A stretch of 64,000 bases of DNA, taken from the NCBI GenBank assembly GCA_934229625.1, contig CAKQDU010000001.1, positions 186,001-250,000 on the forward strand, written 5' to 3'. A model generated the notes under the pieces. That model was not told where the DNA came from. It saw only the letters and a list, made by a program, of their open reading frames with translations, and searched no databases. Of this stretch, positions 42,464 to 50,870 are shown in pieces. The position numbers were made by a program, and so were the translations under genes. This DNA comes from an uncultured Alphaproteobacteria bacterium (GTDB lineage Bacteria; Pseudomonadota; Alphaproteobacteria; RF32; CAG-239). Position 1 is the first letter of the stretch. Each line of letters starts with the position of its first letter.

Positions 42464-42808
42464 TTATATATTTTCAATCATAATTTTTGAAGCATAGCGA
42501 TTTTTATAATTTATGGCAAAGACTCGCGCCACTTCATTCATAATTTTATTTTCGTACAAGTGTAAAAATTCTTCGTCAGCGACAACTTCCAAAACATGTT
42601 CATCCGGTTTGTAATTAAGAGAAAGTCCAATCAGCGGCGCTTTCAGAGGTTCGGCGTCCATTTTGGCAAAATCATCCGGCAACATGGTAAAACGCGCCGC
42701 TCCGGAATCGACACCTTGATTTATATAATGCGCCGCCGTCATCAACCTTATATATTCCAGCAAAGACAAGGCTGAAAATACTTCTAATTCTGTTTCAGGC
42801 TTTTCCAT
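42464..42808 (-). CDS. Hypothetical protein downstream of malQ
   Basis: I do not recognise this 114-residue acidic protein. It has no membrane segment; it looks like an alpha/beta domain (VFSALSLLEYIRLMTAAHYINQ near the start, HVLEVVADEEFLHLYENKI near 78). It begins 2 bases after the malQ stop with GGAG-type sequence inside the malQ end, so it is translated with malQ. A link to glucan metabolism is suggested only by position. Confidence 0.75.
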   Translation of the reverse strand: MEKPETELEVFSALSLLEYIRLMTAAHYINQGVDSGAARFTMLPDDFAKMDAEPLKAPLIGLSLNYKPDEHVLEVVADEEFLHLYENKIMNEVARVFAINYKNRYASKIMIENI

Positions 42809-42810
42809 AT

Positions 42811-44955
42811 TTATTCTCCTTTATGCGGACGGTTAGCTTTAATAAGTCTCATCATCTCTGCGAACTCTAGCGATTGTTTTATCTGTTCAACCGAAACGCT
42901 CATTTTAATCCGCCAATTCGGATATTCTTGCACCGTTCCCGGAGCGTTATCCAACACTTTTTGTCGATATATATCATTCAGCCGCACCAAAAATACCGCG
43001 CTGTTTGTTTTGGCGCAATATTCATTTATTTTCAATTCTATATGTATCGGCGCAAAATTTCCGTCAACCATGCTGTCTGACATTTCTTGCCGTTCAACAG
43101 GCGTCAAAATCTGCTGCTGTTCAAATGCTTTCAGCATATTTTCCCTATCGCTGCGGCGTCCTTCCAAATTATCCGAATACTGTTTTTCATTAACATACAG
43201 TCCGCTGCGGTTAAATACTTCTATATCCTCGTTTTGCCAAAATCCGCAAGCTGTTGCCTGGTCATGCGTAGAAGGCTGAGCCAATGATAAATACATATAT
43301 TTTTCCGGTGCTATAAAGCTGCCGTTTTTTTCTTTTTGGCGGCAAAAAACTTTATATGACAATAAATTATGCTCAGCCATATATTCTCTGAACCCATCGG
43401 GAACAGTCCCCAAATCTTCGCCGATGACCAAACATTTATGACGATTACTTTCCAAACATAAAATTGCCACTAAATCTTTTATGTTATAATAAACATACGC
43501 CCCCTGCACCACCGGATTATCTGCCGTAAAAAATCCCCAGAACAGTCGTTGCAGTCCCATAGCGTGGTCAATGCGGAGAGCGCCTGAATATTGCATATTT
43601 TCTTGAACCAGCTTTATAAACGGAGCATAATATTGAGCCATTAAGCGCTGCGGATGATATGGCGTGAATCCCCAGCTTTGACCGCGAGGACGCATAGGGT
43701 CTGCCGGAGCTCCGACACCTGCTTCTAAAACATAAGCTTTTGGATTTTCCCAAACTTCGGCTCCGTTAGATGCGGCGCCAATAGGCATATCCGTATAAAG
43801 TCCCAATTTCATTCCTAAAGACAAGGCCAAATTTTGTACTTGTTTAATTTGTTTGTCTGCCAGCCAATGGCAATATTGATAAAATTTGATTTTTGCCTGA
43901 TACTCGCGTGTAAAAGCTTTAATTTCGGCAGAATCAACATTTTGATAGGCTTCAAGCCAAAAACGCCAATAATCAGCAGGCTCATTTATTTCAAGCAATG
44001 TTTCAAAAATCGCCAAATTTTCCAGTTCAGTTCCTTTTTCTTTGATATAAGCATAAAATTCGTTTTTACGTTTTTCAGAAGCGGTGGTTTCAAAATGATG
44101 AAACATCATCTCTAAAATTTGTTTTTTAAGCAATAGAACAGCGGCATACTCTACTTTATTTCCGGCATTCAAACGTTCTATTTCCGTTTTCGTCTCCGGC
44201 AAATTCATATATGCCTGCACCAAAGAGGAGTTTGTAAAATCTTCTTCTGCCGGCAAATCCAGATAGATATAATTTACAAACAAGCGGCTCAAGGTGCGAT
44301 ATGGCGAAACATCGCTCTGACGTCCCGTAGCAAAACGTTCTTCATTCTGCGTAAAAGGACTCATTACCCCAAGCGGATTTACCCCAACCGCATCTCCGCC
44401 GTTTTGAGCGGTAAGTTTCACAATTTCTGCCAAATCACCAAAATCTCCGATTCCCATACTATGTTCGGAATGCAGGGCATACAGCATAACCGCCGTACCG
44501 AAAATATGTTCTTTTTCACGCAAAAAAGCGGGTTGCCAACATTTTTTCGGCGCATATATCAATAAACTTTCACATTGCAGATTTTCATTCCGTAAAATTA
44601 AATTATAGTAGCCTGAATTTAATCCGCTGAGGCAGATTTTTTGCCTGCCTGATACGAATTTTGTCTGTATAATATTTTGTTTTTCATCTTTAAGCAAAAG
44701 CTCGTATTTTTCATCTCCGTTTATAACAAATTCTATTTTTTCATCTTCAAAAAATGACATAACAAATGGCAATAAACGTTGTTTTCGCAAAATCTTGAGA
44801 GACATTTCAATTTCCGTCTCGGTTTCGGCAAAATATCCCATATTTTTTAGAAAAAAGCGCCTAACATCATCCGTTGTATAGTGCGTTATTCCGGTTTTAT
44901 CCACATAAGATGATGATATTCCGGCTGATTCTGCCAATTCTTGCAGCTTTTGCAT
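42811..44955 (-). CDS. malQ: 4-alpha-glucanotransferase (amylomaltase, GH77)
   Basis: Moves glucan segments between maltodextrins, releasing glucose. The N-terminal 150 residues form the extra domain seen in the MalQ (not plant-type) group. The catalytic domain has GIGDFGDLAEIV (about 168), the nucleophile Asp463 in RIDHAMG, the acid/base Glu513 in IGEDLGTVP, and the third carboxylate in QPSTHDQAT. Length of 714 residues fits E. coli MalQ (694). It is divergent from the maltokinase-like gene, with 108 bases between. Confidence 0.95.
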   Translation of the reverse strand: MQKLQELAESAGISSSYVDKTGITHYTTDDVRRFFLKNMGYFAETETEIEMSLKILRKQRLLPFVMSFFEDEKIEFVINGDEKYELLLKDEKQNIIQTKFVSGRQKICLSGLNSGYYNLILRNENLQCESLLIYAPKKCWQPAFLREKEHIFGTAVMLYALHSEHSMGIGDFGDLAEIVKLTAQNGGDAVGVNPLGVMSPFTQNEERFATGRQSDVSPYRTLSRLFVNYIYLDLPAEEDFTNSSLVQAYMNLPETKTEIERLNAGNKVEYAAVLLLKKQILEMMFHHFETTASEKRKNEFYAYIKEKGTELENLAIFETLLEINEPADYWRFWLEAYQNVDSAEIKAFTREYQAKIKFYQYCHWLADKQIKQVQNLALSLGMKLGLYTDMPIGAASNGAEVWENPKAYVLEAGVGAPADPMRPRGQSWGFTPYHPQRLMAQYYAPFIKLVQENMQYSGALRIDHAMGLQRLFWGFFTADNPVVQGAYVYYNIKDLVAILCLESNRHKCLVIGEDLGTVPDGFREYMAEHNLLSYKVFCRQKEKNGSFIAPEKYMYLSLAQPSTHDQATACGFWQNEDIEVFNRSGLYVNEKQYSDNLEGRRSDRENMLKAFEQQQILTPVERQEMSDSMVDGNFAPIHIELKINEYCAKTNSAVFLVRLNDIYRQKVLDNAPGTVQEYPNWRIKMSVSVEQIKQSLEFAEMMRLIKANRPHKGE

Positions 44956-45063
44956 ATTTATTCTCCTTAAAAAATTGTCGTTATATTAACAATAAATTAC
45001 CCACTTTACAACCCCTATTTTATGTGCTATATTACATCCATTCAATAAACTAAGGAGAGTCAC

Positions 45064-46581
45064 ATGGTGCCGGATAAAAATACCGCGGATTACCTTTTCC
45101 GCCAGCGTTGGTGCAATTTTAAAGAAGAAATTCGTCTTAACAAAGTAGAAAATATCAATTTTATGTCTCTGCCGTTTGACAAAGGCGATAAAATGCTGAC
45201 TATCGGCAAAGTCACGCTTTCGCCGCATAACGAAGAACCTATCCGCTATTTTATGATGCCGGTAGCCAAAGCACAAAAAGATGAAACAGATGTAATAATG
45301 ATTGACGGCAAACCATACGTTGACGCTTTGCAGCGCCCAGATTATTGGCAGAAAATGAATGAATTTTTCCGCCAAAACGGTAATAACGTAACTTTTCCTA
45401 ACGGCTGGAAACTGCAATATAAAAGCCTAGTGGCGCCCGAATTTATGGAACCGCACCGCGGCTCTGCCTCACATCCGCTCGGCGTTCAGCAAAGCAACAC
45501 CACTTTAGCGGTCGGCGACAATGAAATTGCTTTCAAACTTGAACGCATGCTGCAGTTTTCTAAAAAAGAAAATCCCGAATTTGAGATGAATGAGAAATTG
45601 ATGCGGGAAGAATGTTCGGTTATGCCTAAGACTTATGGCTACTTGGTTTTGCATAATCCCGAAAACGGCACACAGGCTTCATCCGGTATTATTCAAGAAT
45701 ATGTGCAAAATCAAGGCGATTTGTGGAACTACGCCCAAGCCTATTTAAAAAAACGCCTGACCGCAGGCTATTTGATGCAAAAAGACTTAACGCCGAATGA
45801 AAATCCGCACTTTATTCACCTGATGAAAACTCTGGGCGAAAAGACATCCGAAATGTCGGAATGCCTGTCACGTTCCGACAATAATCCGGCTTTTACTCCG
45901 GAGCCGATTACCAAGCGTTTTGTACACCTCTACCAAAAACATCTGGAATTTCTGTTTGCAAAAACCAAAACTGCAATCAGCGATAATCTGGAAAATCTAC
46001 CTGAACAAACTAAAGAAAAAGCCTCTCATCTTTTGCAGAATTGGGATAAGCTTTCTAAAGACTATGTGCAAAAACTAATCAGCGGCACCGCCGAAAGCAA
46101 TGACACTTTGGTTCGCGTTCACGGCGATTTCCACTTGGGACAGGTTATGGTAACCAAAGACAATGACTTGCGTTTTATTGACTTTGCCGGCGAACCTGCC
46201 GCTCCGTTTGATGAACGCGCTCAAAAGCATGTTTCCGTCCGCGATTTAGCCGGAATGTACCGTTCAATTAAAGGATATTTAGGCAATGCCGCCGTAGAAG
46301 AATTTGTGGCCGAAGCCAGCGATGAAATTAGTGCAAAATCACGCCGCAGCTATGCCGAAAAGGCCATCAAACCTCTGATAGACGAATCTTCACGCCTGGT
46401 TTTGAATGGTCACAGTCTAAAAGAAGCATGGCTTGGACTTGAAGTTTTGCGTAAAAATCTGTATGAAGTAAACTATGAAGTAAGCAACCGCCCGCAGATG
46501 GCTTATATTGCCATTAACGGCTTGGCCGATATGATGCAGTCCGCAAATAAAGCTGCCCACACTAAAGGCAAAACACGATAA
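45064..46581 (+). CDS. Maltokinase-like phosphotransferase
   Basis: Kinase of the aminoglycoside-phosphotransferase fold. The catalytic loop VHGDFHLGQV (352-361, Asp355) and metal-binding IDFAGEP (372-378, Asp373), followed by ERAQKHVSVRDLAGMYRSI, match maltokinases, which make maltose-1-phosphate and occur fused to trehalose synthase in other bacteria. The protein has 505 residues and no fusion partner. AAGGAG lies just before the ATG. The gene diverges from malQ, which supports a sugar substrate; GlgE or trehalose synthase, the usual partners, are not in the window. Alternative: another small-molecule kinase. Confidence 0.8.
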   Translation: MVPDKNTADYLFRQRWCNFKEEIRLNKVENINFMSLPFDKGDKMLTIGKVTLSPHNEEPIRYFMMPVAKAQKDETDVIMIDGKPYVDALQRPDYWQKMNEFFRQNGNNVTFPNGWKLQYKSLVAPEFMEPHRGSASHPLGVQQSNTTLAVGDNEIAFKLERMLQFSKKENPEFEMNEKLMREECSVMPKTYGYLVLHNPENGTQASSGIIQEYVQNQGDLWNYAQAYLKKRLTAGYLMQKDLTPNENPHFIHLMKTLGEKTSEMSECLSRSDNNPAFTPEPITKRFVHLYQKHLEFLFAKTKTAISDNLENLPEQTKEKASHLLQNWDKLSKDYVQKLISGTAESNDTLVRVHGDFHLGQVMVTKDNDLRFIDFAGEPAAPFDERAQKHVSVRDLAGMYRSIKGYLGNAAVEEFVAEASDEISAKSRRSYAEKAIKPLIDESSRLVLNGHSLKEAWLGLEVLRKNLYEVNYEVSNRPQMAYIAINGLADMMQSANKAAHTKGKTR

Positions 46582-46650
46582 ACAAAAAAGTTGTCTGAAC
46601 ACATTTGCTCTGACTATAAATAGTTATAAAAAATTATTTACTTCAAAATA

Positions 46651-46690
46651 AGCGCTGAACGCCAATTCTTACAGGCATCAGCGCTTTTAT
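46651..46690 (+). terminator. Terminator between the maltokinase-like and U32 genes
   Basis: AGCGCTGA (46651-46658) pairs with TCAGCGCT (46678-46685), followed by TTTAT. It overlaps the end of the convergent U32 gene by a few bases and may serve both strands. Confidence 0.7.
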
Positions 46691-48957
46691 ATATTATTAT
46701 TCAGAAAGTTTCCGCAAAAACAATCTTCTACATTATTAAATTTAAGCAATAAATCAGTTATATCTGCAACTTTTTCCATTGTATATTTGCGATAACAAAA
46801 ATCCATACGGAAATAATCCGGTCGCAAATCTTTAGCCTCAGCAGCAATACAAAACGGCTTAGCGTCAAACATCATTACTTGACAATCGCGAGACAATGCC
46901 TTGTATTTATGACCGTTTTGTTCCATATCAAGCCACTTTTCGCCATGCGCGCAATTGCGGCAATCATTATCTCTGATACAGCCTACGCTTGTAAATAAAG
47001 GAACATCTTGATAAATTATCAGACTTGTTTTTAGAGATGACTTTTCTATTATTTTACAAATATTTGTCTTAGTATCTTCAAGCGATAATGCAATTGTTGA
47101 AGCACCTATTTTTTGAGCCATGCCTATTGCCTGCGTGTTCAGCATATACAAAGATGAATCAAAGCTTATATCAAGCTGATTCAACGGCAAAACCTCCAAA
47201 GCCCAATAGTTGGCTGCTTCCCATTTTTTATAGCCTCCGGCAAGCAATTTAGCAATAATATCAGCATATAGCTGCGGATGACGGCAAACTGCCGGCAAAG
47301 CTATCCTAACCTTATTTTTCGGCAGTCTGCTTAAACCGCTCAAATCGCTGTTTGGATTTATTAAATAAATGATTTCACTAAAATCAGCTAAATCTATTTT
47401 TTTCAAATAGTTAAGGTCATCAACTTTTACTATAAATTTAGGCTGCCAAGCACCTTTTATCCGCACTTTGTTTTCCGGTAAGGTCACAACCGGCTGTTCA
47501 AATTTAATTTTATTATATAAATCACGGCGCAGTTCATTCAATAATGAAGATGGCGTAAATAAATTATCTTTATTTTCAATCTGTAATTCGGACAGGCTAA
47601 AGTTTGTGTCCCCTGTTTTAGCAAACGCGGAATTTATTGCCTCAATACTTTTTTGCGGATTATTAGCCGGAGTAAACCGTCCCTCAACCATTGCCGAATA
47701 ATCTCCGCAAACAGCTGTTATGCAATTATCATAAACTTTAACTTTAACTGATATCTCATTATTATTACGATACAATCCTGCTTTAGGTTTTTCATAATGA
47801 TAAGCACCTTTAACTTCGCTGGCTGAGGCTAAATAAACGGTCCAACCTTTAGATAGCTGCGGACATTGGCGAGGTAATTCCACTTCTACCACCGCGCCGG
47901 ATTTTGCCTCAAACACGTTCTGTTTATTGACACGCATTTTCTGCACCGAAAAACCAAACGGCTTTTCCATATTTGGAATATCTATCTGCAAACCGTCGTG
48001 GCGAGCGATTTTATGCGTTGTCTTAAAGCGCAGCCAGCCATGTCCGCTTTGTTCCACTTCACCGACCGGTAAACCTCTATGCCCCACAAAATTACGGTCT
48101 ATAATGTCCTTATTTTTGCCATCAAAATGAAATTTGCACCACGGACGAGAAAAAATCTGTTTAATCCGTTCTTCTCGCATTATATCAGCGCCTTTACCAT
48201 CCAAAATACGCCGATAATAATCAGTAACAGCCGCCACATATAGAGCCGATTTTTTACGTCCCTCAATTTTGAGTGAAGTCACCGGCATTTGCGACACTTT
48301 TTCTTGTAAAGCCATATCTTTCATTGAAAAGAAATGCGCTTCTTTTCCCTCGCTTTTAAAGCAAGAGCGACACGGATACAAACATTTACCGCGATTGGCG
48401 CTGCGGCCGTATTCCATAGCCGAAAATTGGCATAATCCGCTATATGAATAGCACAATGCGCCATGAATAAAGGCTTCGGTTTCCAAGTTTGGAATAGCGG
48501 CAATTTCTTTAATTTCCGCCAAAGTCAGCTCACGCGCCAAAACAACGCGCTTAAAGCCCATTTTTTGCAAAAACAACGCGCCTTCTTTATTATGCACCGC
48601 CATTTGTGTGCTGGCATGCCGTTCAATCTGCGGATATTTTTCCTGCATAACCCGAGCCACACCCAAATCTTGCAAAATCACACCATCAATCCGACAGCGC
48701 ACGCACATATCCAGCATTTGCAATAAATCCGGTAATTCGTCTTCTTGCAACACCGTGTTAATTGCCGCATAAACCTTACGTTTCAGGTGGTGTGCATACG
48801 CCGTAAACTCATTAAGTGAAGGTTCGTCAAAGTTTGTAGCGGTCGCTCGCGCCGAAAACTTGGGCAATCCCAAATAAACAGCATCAGCTCCATAATAAAG
48901 AGCGGCATATCCGGCTTCAATATCGCCGGCCGGAGCCAATAATTCTTGCTTCATCAT
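46687..48957 (-). CDS. U32 family protein, RlhA-like (23S rRNA hydroxylation)
   Basis: U32-family protein with the full signature ETEAFIHGALCYSYSGLCQF and NRGKCLYPCRSCF (about 160-205), whose cysteines bind an iron-sulfur cluster in RNA-hydroxylating relatives. The N-terminus ELLAPAGDIEAGYAALYYGA is typical. At 756 residues with a long C-terminal half (DUF3656-like, ending in a CxxNDCRNCAHGEKW cysteine cluster) it resembles RlhA, which hydroxylates C2501 of 23S rRNA, rather than the shorter TrhP. Stand-alone, with a 68-base gap to metK. Confidence 0.87.
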   Translation of the reverse strand: MMKQELLAPAGDIEAGYAALYYGADAVYLGLPKFSARATATNFDEPSLNEFTAYAHHLKRKVYAAINTVLQEDELPDLLQMLDMCVRCRIDGVILQDLGVARVMQEKYPQIERHASTQMAVHNKEGALFLQKMGFKRVVLARELTLAEIKEIAAIPNLETEAFIHGALCYSYSGLCQFSAMEYGRSANRGKCLYPCRSCFKSEGKEAHFFSMKDMALQEKVSQMPVTSLKIEGRKKSALYVAAVTDYYRRILDGKGADIMREERIKQIFSRPWCKFHFDGKNKDIIDRNFVGHRGLPVGEVEQSGHGWLRFKTTHKIARHDGLQIDIPNMEKPFGFSVQKMRVNKQNVFEAKSGAVVEVELPRQCPQLSKGWTVYLASASEVKGAYHYEKPKAGLYRNNNEISVKVKVYDNCITAVCGDYSAMVEGRFTPANNPQKSIEAINSAFAKTGDTNFSLSELQIENKDNLFTPSSLLNELRRDLYNKIKFEQPVVTLPENKVRIKGAWQPKFIVKVDDLNYLKKIDLADFSEIIYLINPNSDLSGLSRLPKNKVRIALPAVCRHPQLYADIIAKLLAGGYKKWEAANYWALEVLPLNQLDISFDSSLYMLNTQAIGMAQKIGASTIALSLEDTKTNICKIIEKSSLKTSLIIYQDVPLFTSVGCIRDNDCRNCAHGEKWLDMEQNGHKYKALSRDCQVMMFDAKPFCIAAEAKDLRPDYFRMDFCYRKYTMEKVADITDLLLKFNNVEDCFCGNFLNNNI

Positions 48958-49025
48958 AAAAAAATGTCCTCAAATTAAAAACTTGAGGACAAAATAAGGC
49001 AATCATTTCTGCTTGTCAAGCGCCT

Positions 49026-50024
49026 TTAAATCAAACCCTCACGGCAAAGTTTTGCAAATATCGGCTTATTCAAACCAAAACGCTCGATTAAAACAGAAGG
49101 GCGACTTTCAACGACCAAAGATTGTTCAGCAAATTTATCGCCTTTGCGAGTTTTCAAAACCGCGCTCGGCAGTTCCGAACGCCCAATACATGCTGAAAGA
49201 TATACCCATGCCTCGTCATTGTCTTGCAGATTTTCCACCGCCAGACGACGCGCATATAAATTAAGCGTTAAATCAGCTTTGCTGGCGTCTTTGGTCCACG
49301 GAGAACCGCCTCCAATCGGACTTGCCGTCTCATAAAAATCACACGCCAGTTTACGCCCTGTAACGCCGCAATCCGCCACGCTGGAATGACAGGTGTAGCA
49401 CCCTGTTCCATTCACTATAAGTTTTTCCGGTTCTTGTTTCAAAGTTTCGGCAATAAACGGACGCAAATCTTCTGTTTTTTTCATTGGAATTGCCACAACT
49501 GCAGTTTTTATTTTATCTCCGTCCATAGTAATTTGCGTTTTAATATCCAAACCCAAGTTATCGCTCAAACGAGCTTTTTCATACAAAGCCTTACATAGGC
49601 TCCGCGCCAGATATAATTCATCCGGAATATTGTCTTTTCCTTGACAGGCATAGCCGACAAACACGCCCTGGTCTCCCCAGCCATCTTTTTCAACGCCCTG
49701 CGCAATCTCGGCTGACTGACAGCTGATTAAATCCAAAACCCGTAGTTTATCAGCGTTTAGAGCCTCATCACCCCAAATTTTGGCATAGCGAGCATCATAG
49801 CCTATTTCACTCACAGCCTGACGCACATGTTTTTCCATAAATTCAAACGAAATTTTGCCGCTGATTTCTCCGCCCAAAACAACTGTCTGATTTTTTATCA
49901 TAACTTCCACGCCATAACGCACAGACTTGTCTTGTTCCAAACATCTGTCCAATATATAGCTTGAAATATAATCTGCTGTTTTATCAGGGTGTCCCAAAGA
50001 CACCGCTTCTGCTGTCTTTAACAT
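49026..50024 (-). CDS. metK: S-adenosylmethionine synthetase, divergent short form
   Basis: Makes SAM from methionine and ATP. Motifs: AVSLGHPDKTADYISS (ATP and methionine site), GWGDQGVFVGYA (family GDQG), CGVTGRKLACDFY and GGGSPWTKDASKAD (the phosphate-binding loop). At 332 residues it is about 50 shorter than E. coli MetK, mostly in surface segments. I use ATG 50024, with AAGGAG seven bases upstream; the upstream extension to 50105 is leader RNA. The leader fits a SAM-II riboswitch, and the opposite-strand neighbour recycles SAM by-products. Confidence 0.92.
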   Translation of the reverse strand: MLKTAEAVSLGHPDKTADYISSYILDRCLEQDKSVRYGVEVMIKNQTVVLGGEISGKISFEFMEKHVRQAVSEIGYDARYAKIWGDEALNADKLRVLDLISCQSAEIAQGVEKDGWGDQGVFVGYACQGKDNIPDELYLARSLCKALYEKARLSDNLGLDIKTQITMDGDKIKTAVVAIPMKKTEDLRPFIAETLKQEPEKLIVNGTGCYTCHSSVADCGVTGRKLACDFYETASPIGGGSPWTKDASKADLTLNLYARRLAVENLQDNDEAWVYLSACIGRSELPSAVLKTRKGDKFAEQSLVVESRPSVLIERFGLNKPIFAKLCREGLI

Positions 50025-50031
50025 ACATTTT

Positions 50032-50083
50032 CTCCTTTTTAGTCCATTTGACTGCTGGACAAGTTGGTATAAATCCACATTGT
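50032..50083 (-). promoter_or_regulatory. Candidate SAM-II riboswitch controlling metK translation
   Basis: On the minus strand the leader reads GATTTATACC in a loop, then CAAATGGACTAAAAAGGAG, closely matching the SAM-II consensus parts GAUUUAACC and UAAAUGUAGCUAAAAAGGG. P1 can form as TGTGGA with TCCAGCA (one bulged A). The pseudoknot arms are GTCC with GGAC and ACC with the GG of AAGGAG. The 3' arm contains the metK Shine-Dalgarno, so bound SAM would hide it, the known SAM-II mechanism. P1 is weaker than in classic examples. Confidence 0.65.
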
Positions 50084-50106
50084 AGTTGTCATTTCCACAT
50101 CGCATA

Positions 50107-50135
50107 CATTAAACACAAGCCTTGTGTATTGTCAA
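50107..50135 (-). promoter_or_regulatory. metK promoter with palindromic operator in the spacer
   Basis: TTGACA (50135-50130) and TTAATG (50112-50107) are 17 bases apart on the minus strand. The spacer is the perfect palindrome ACACAAG-G-CTTGTGT as read on that strand (50113-50127). A dimeric regulator bound there would block polymerase. Confidence 0.6.
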
Positions 50136-50195
50136 GTTTTTATATTGCCAATTTTACCGCCGCCTGTTATTTTGAGTAAAAAAGGAGCATATACC

Positions 50196-50870
50196 ATGAA
50201 AAAAATCGGCGTTATTTTTGCCATGAATAAAGAATTAGAACTTTTTGCGGCAGCTGTATCAAATTTCACTAAAGAAAAAGGTAAAAATCATATTTTTTAT
50301 CATGGAATTTTGGAAAATTGCGAGCTTTTTGCCGTTGTTTCGGGCATCGGCAAAGTCAACGCCGCTCTTTGCACGGCCGATTTGATTGAAACTTTTGCCC
50401 CTGATTTTATATTGAATATCGGTATTTCCGGCGGTCTCTGCGACAAATTGCATATCGGCGAATACATCATCGGCTCAGACATAGTTTATCATGATGTGTG
50501 GTGCGGTGAACCAAATGCTTATGGGCAAATACAAGAGTTTCCGGCACAATATCACTCGGCTGCGGAGCTATGCTGCAAGCTTTCTGACTATCAACAAGGA
50601 CTTATTTGCTGCGGCGATAAATTCATCACTCAGTCTGATGAGTTGGCCTCTATCAGCCGGCATTTTCCAACTGCTTTGGCTGTGGATATGGAAAGCGCCG
50701 CCATTGCTCAAACCTGCCATATATATAACAAACCCCTGCTCTGTCTGCGTCAAATCAGCGACATTCCGGGACATCCGTTTTCTGAACAGCAATATTCCGG
50801 CTTCTGGAAAAATGCAGCAAAATCAACTGTTGAATTACTGCCGCAACTTTTAAAAAGTTTAAGTTTATGA
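50196..50870 (+). CDS. mtnN: 5'-methylthioadenosine/S-adenosylhomocysteine nucleosidase
   Basis: Cleaves MTA and SAH, by-products of SAM use. Starts MKKIGVIFAMNKELELF, with SGIGKVNAALCTADLI (about 49), NIGISGGLCDKLHIG (about 74) and the active-site region AVDMESAAIAQTCHIYNKP (about 163), including the substrate-binding ME and later the catalytic Asp in RQISDIPG. I use ATG 50196, with GGAG eight bases upstream (224 residues); the frame extends back to 50124. It faces away from metK and overlaps the next gene by 4 bases. Confidence 0.93.
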   Translation: MKKIGVIFAMNKELELFAAAVSNFTKEKGKNHIFYHGILENCELFAVVSGIGKVNAALCTADLIETFAPDFILNIGISGGLCDKLHIGEYIIGSDIVYHDVWCGEPNAYGQIQEFPAQYHSAAELCCKLSDYQQGLICCGDKFITQSDELASISRHFPTALAVDMESAAIAQTCHIYNKPLLCLRQISDIPGHPFSEQQYSGFWKNAAKSTVELLPQLLKSLSL

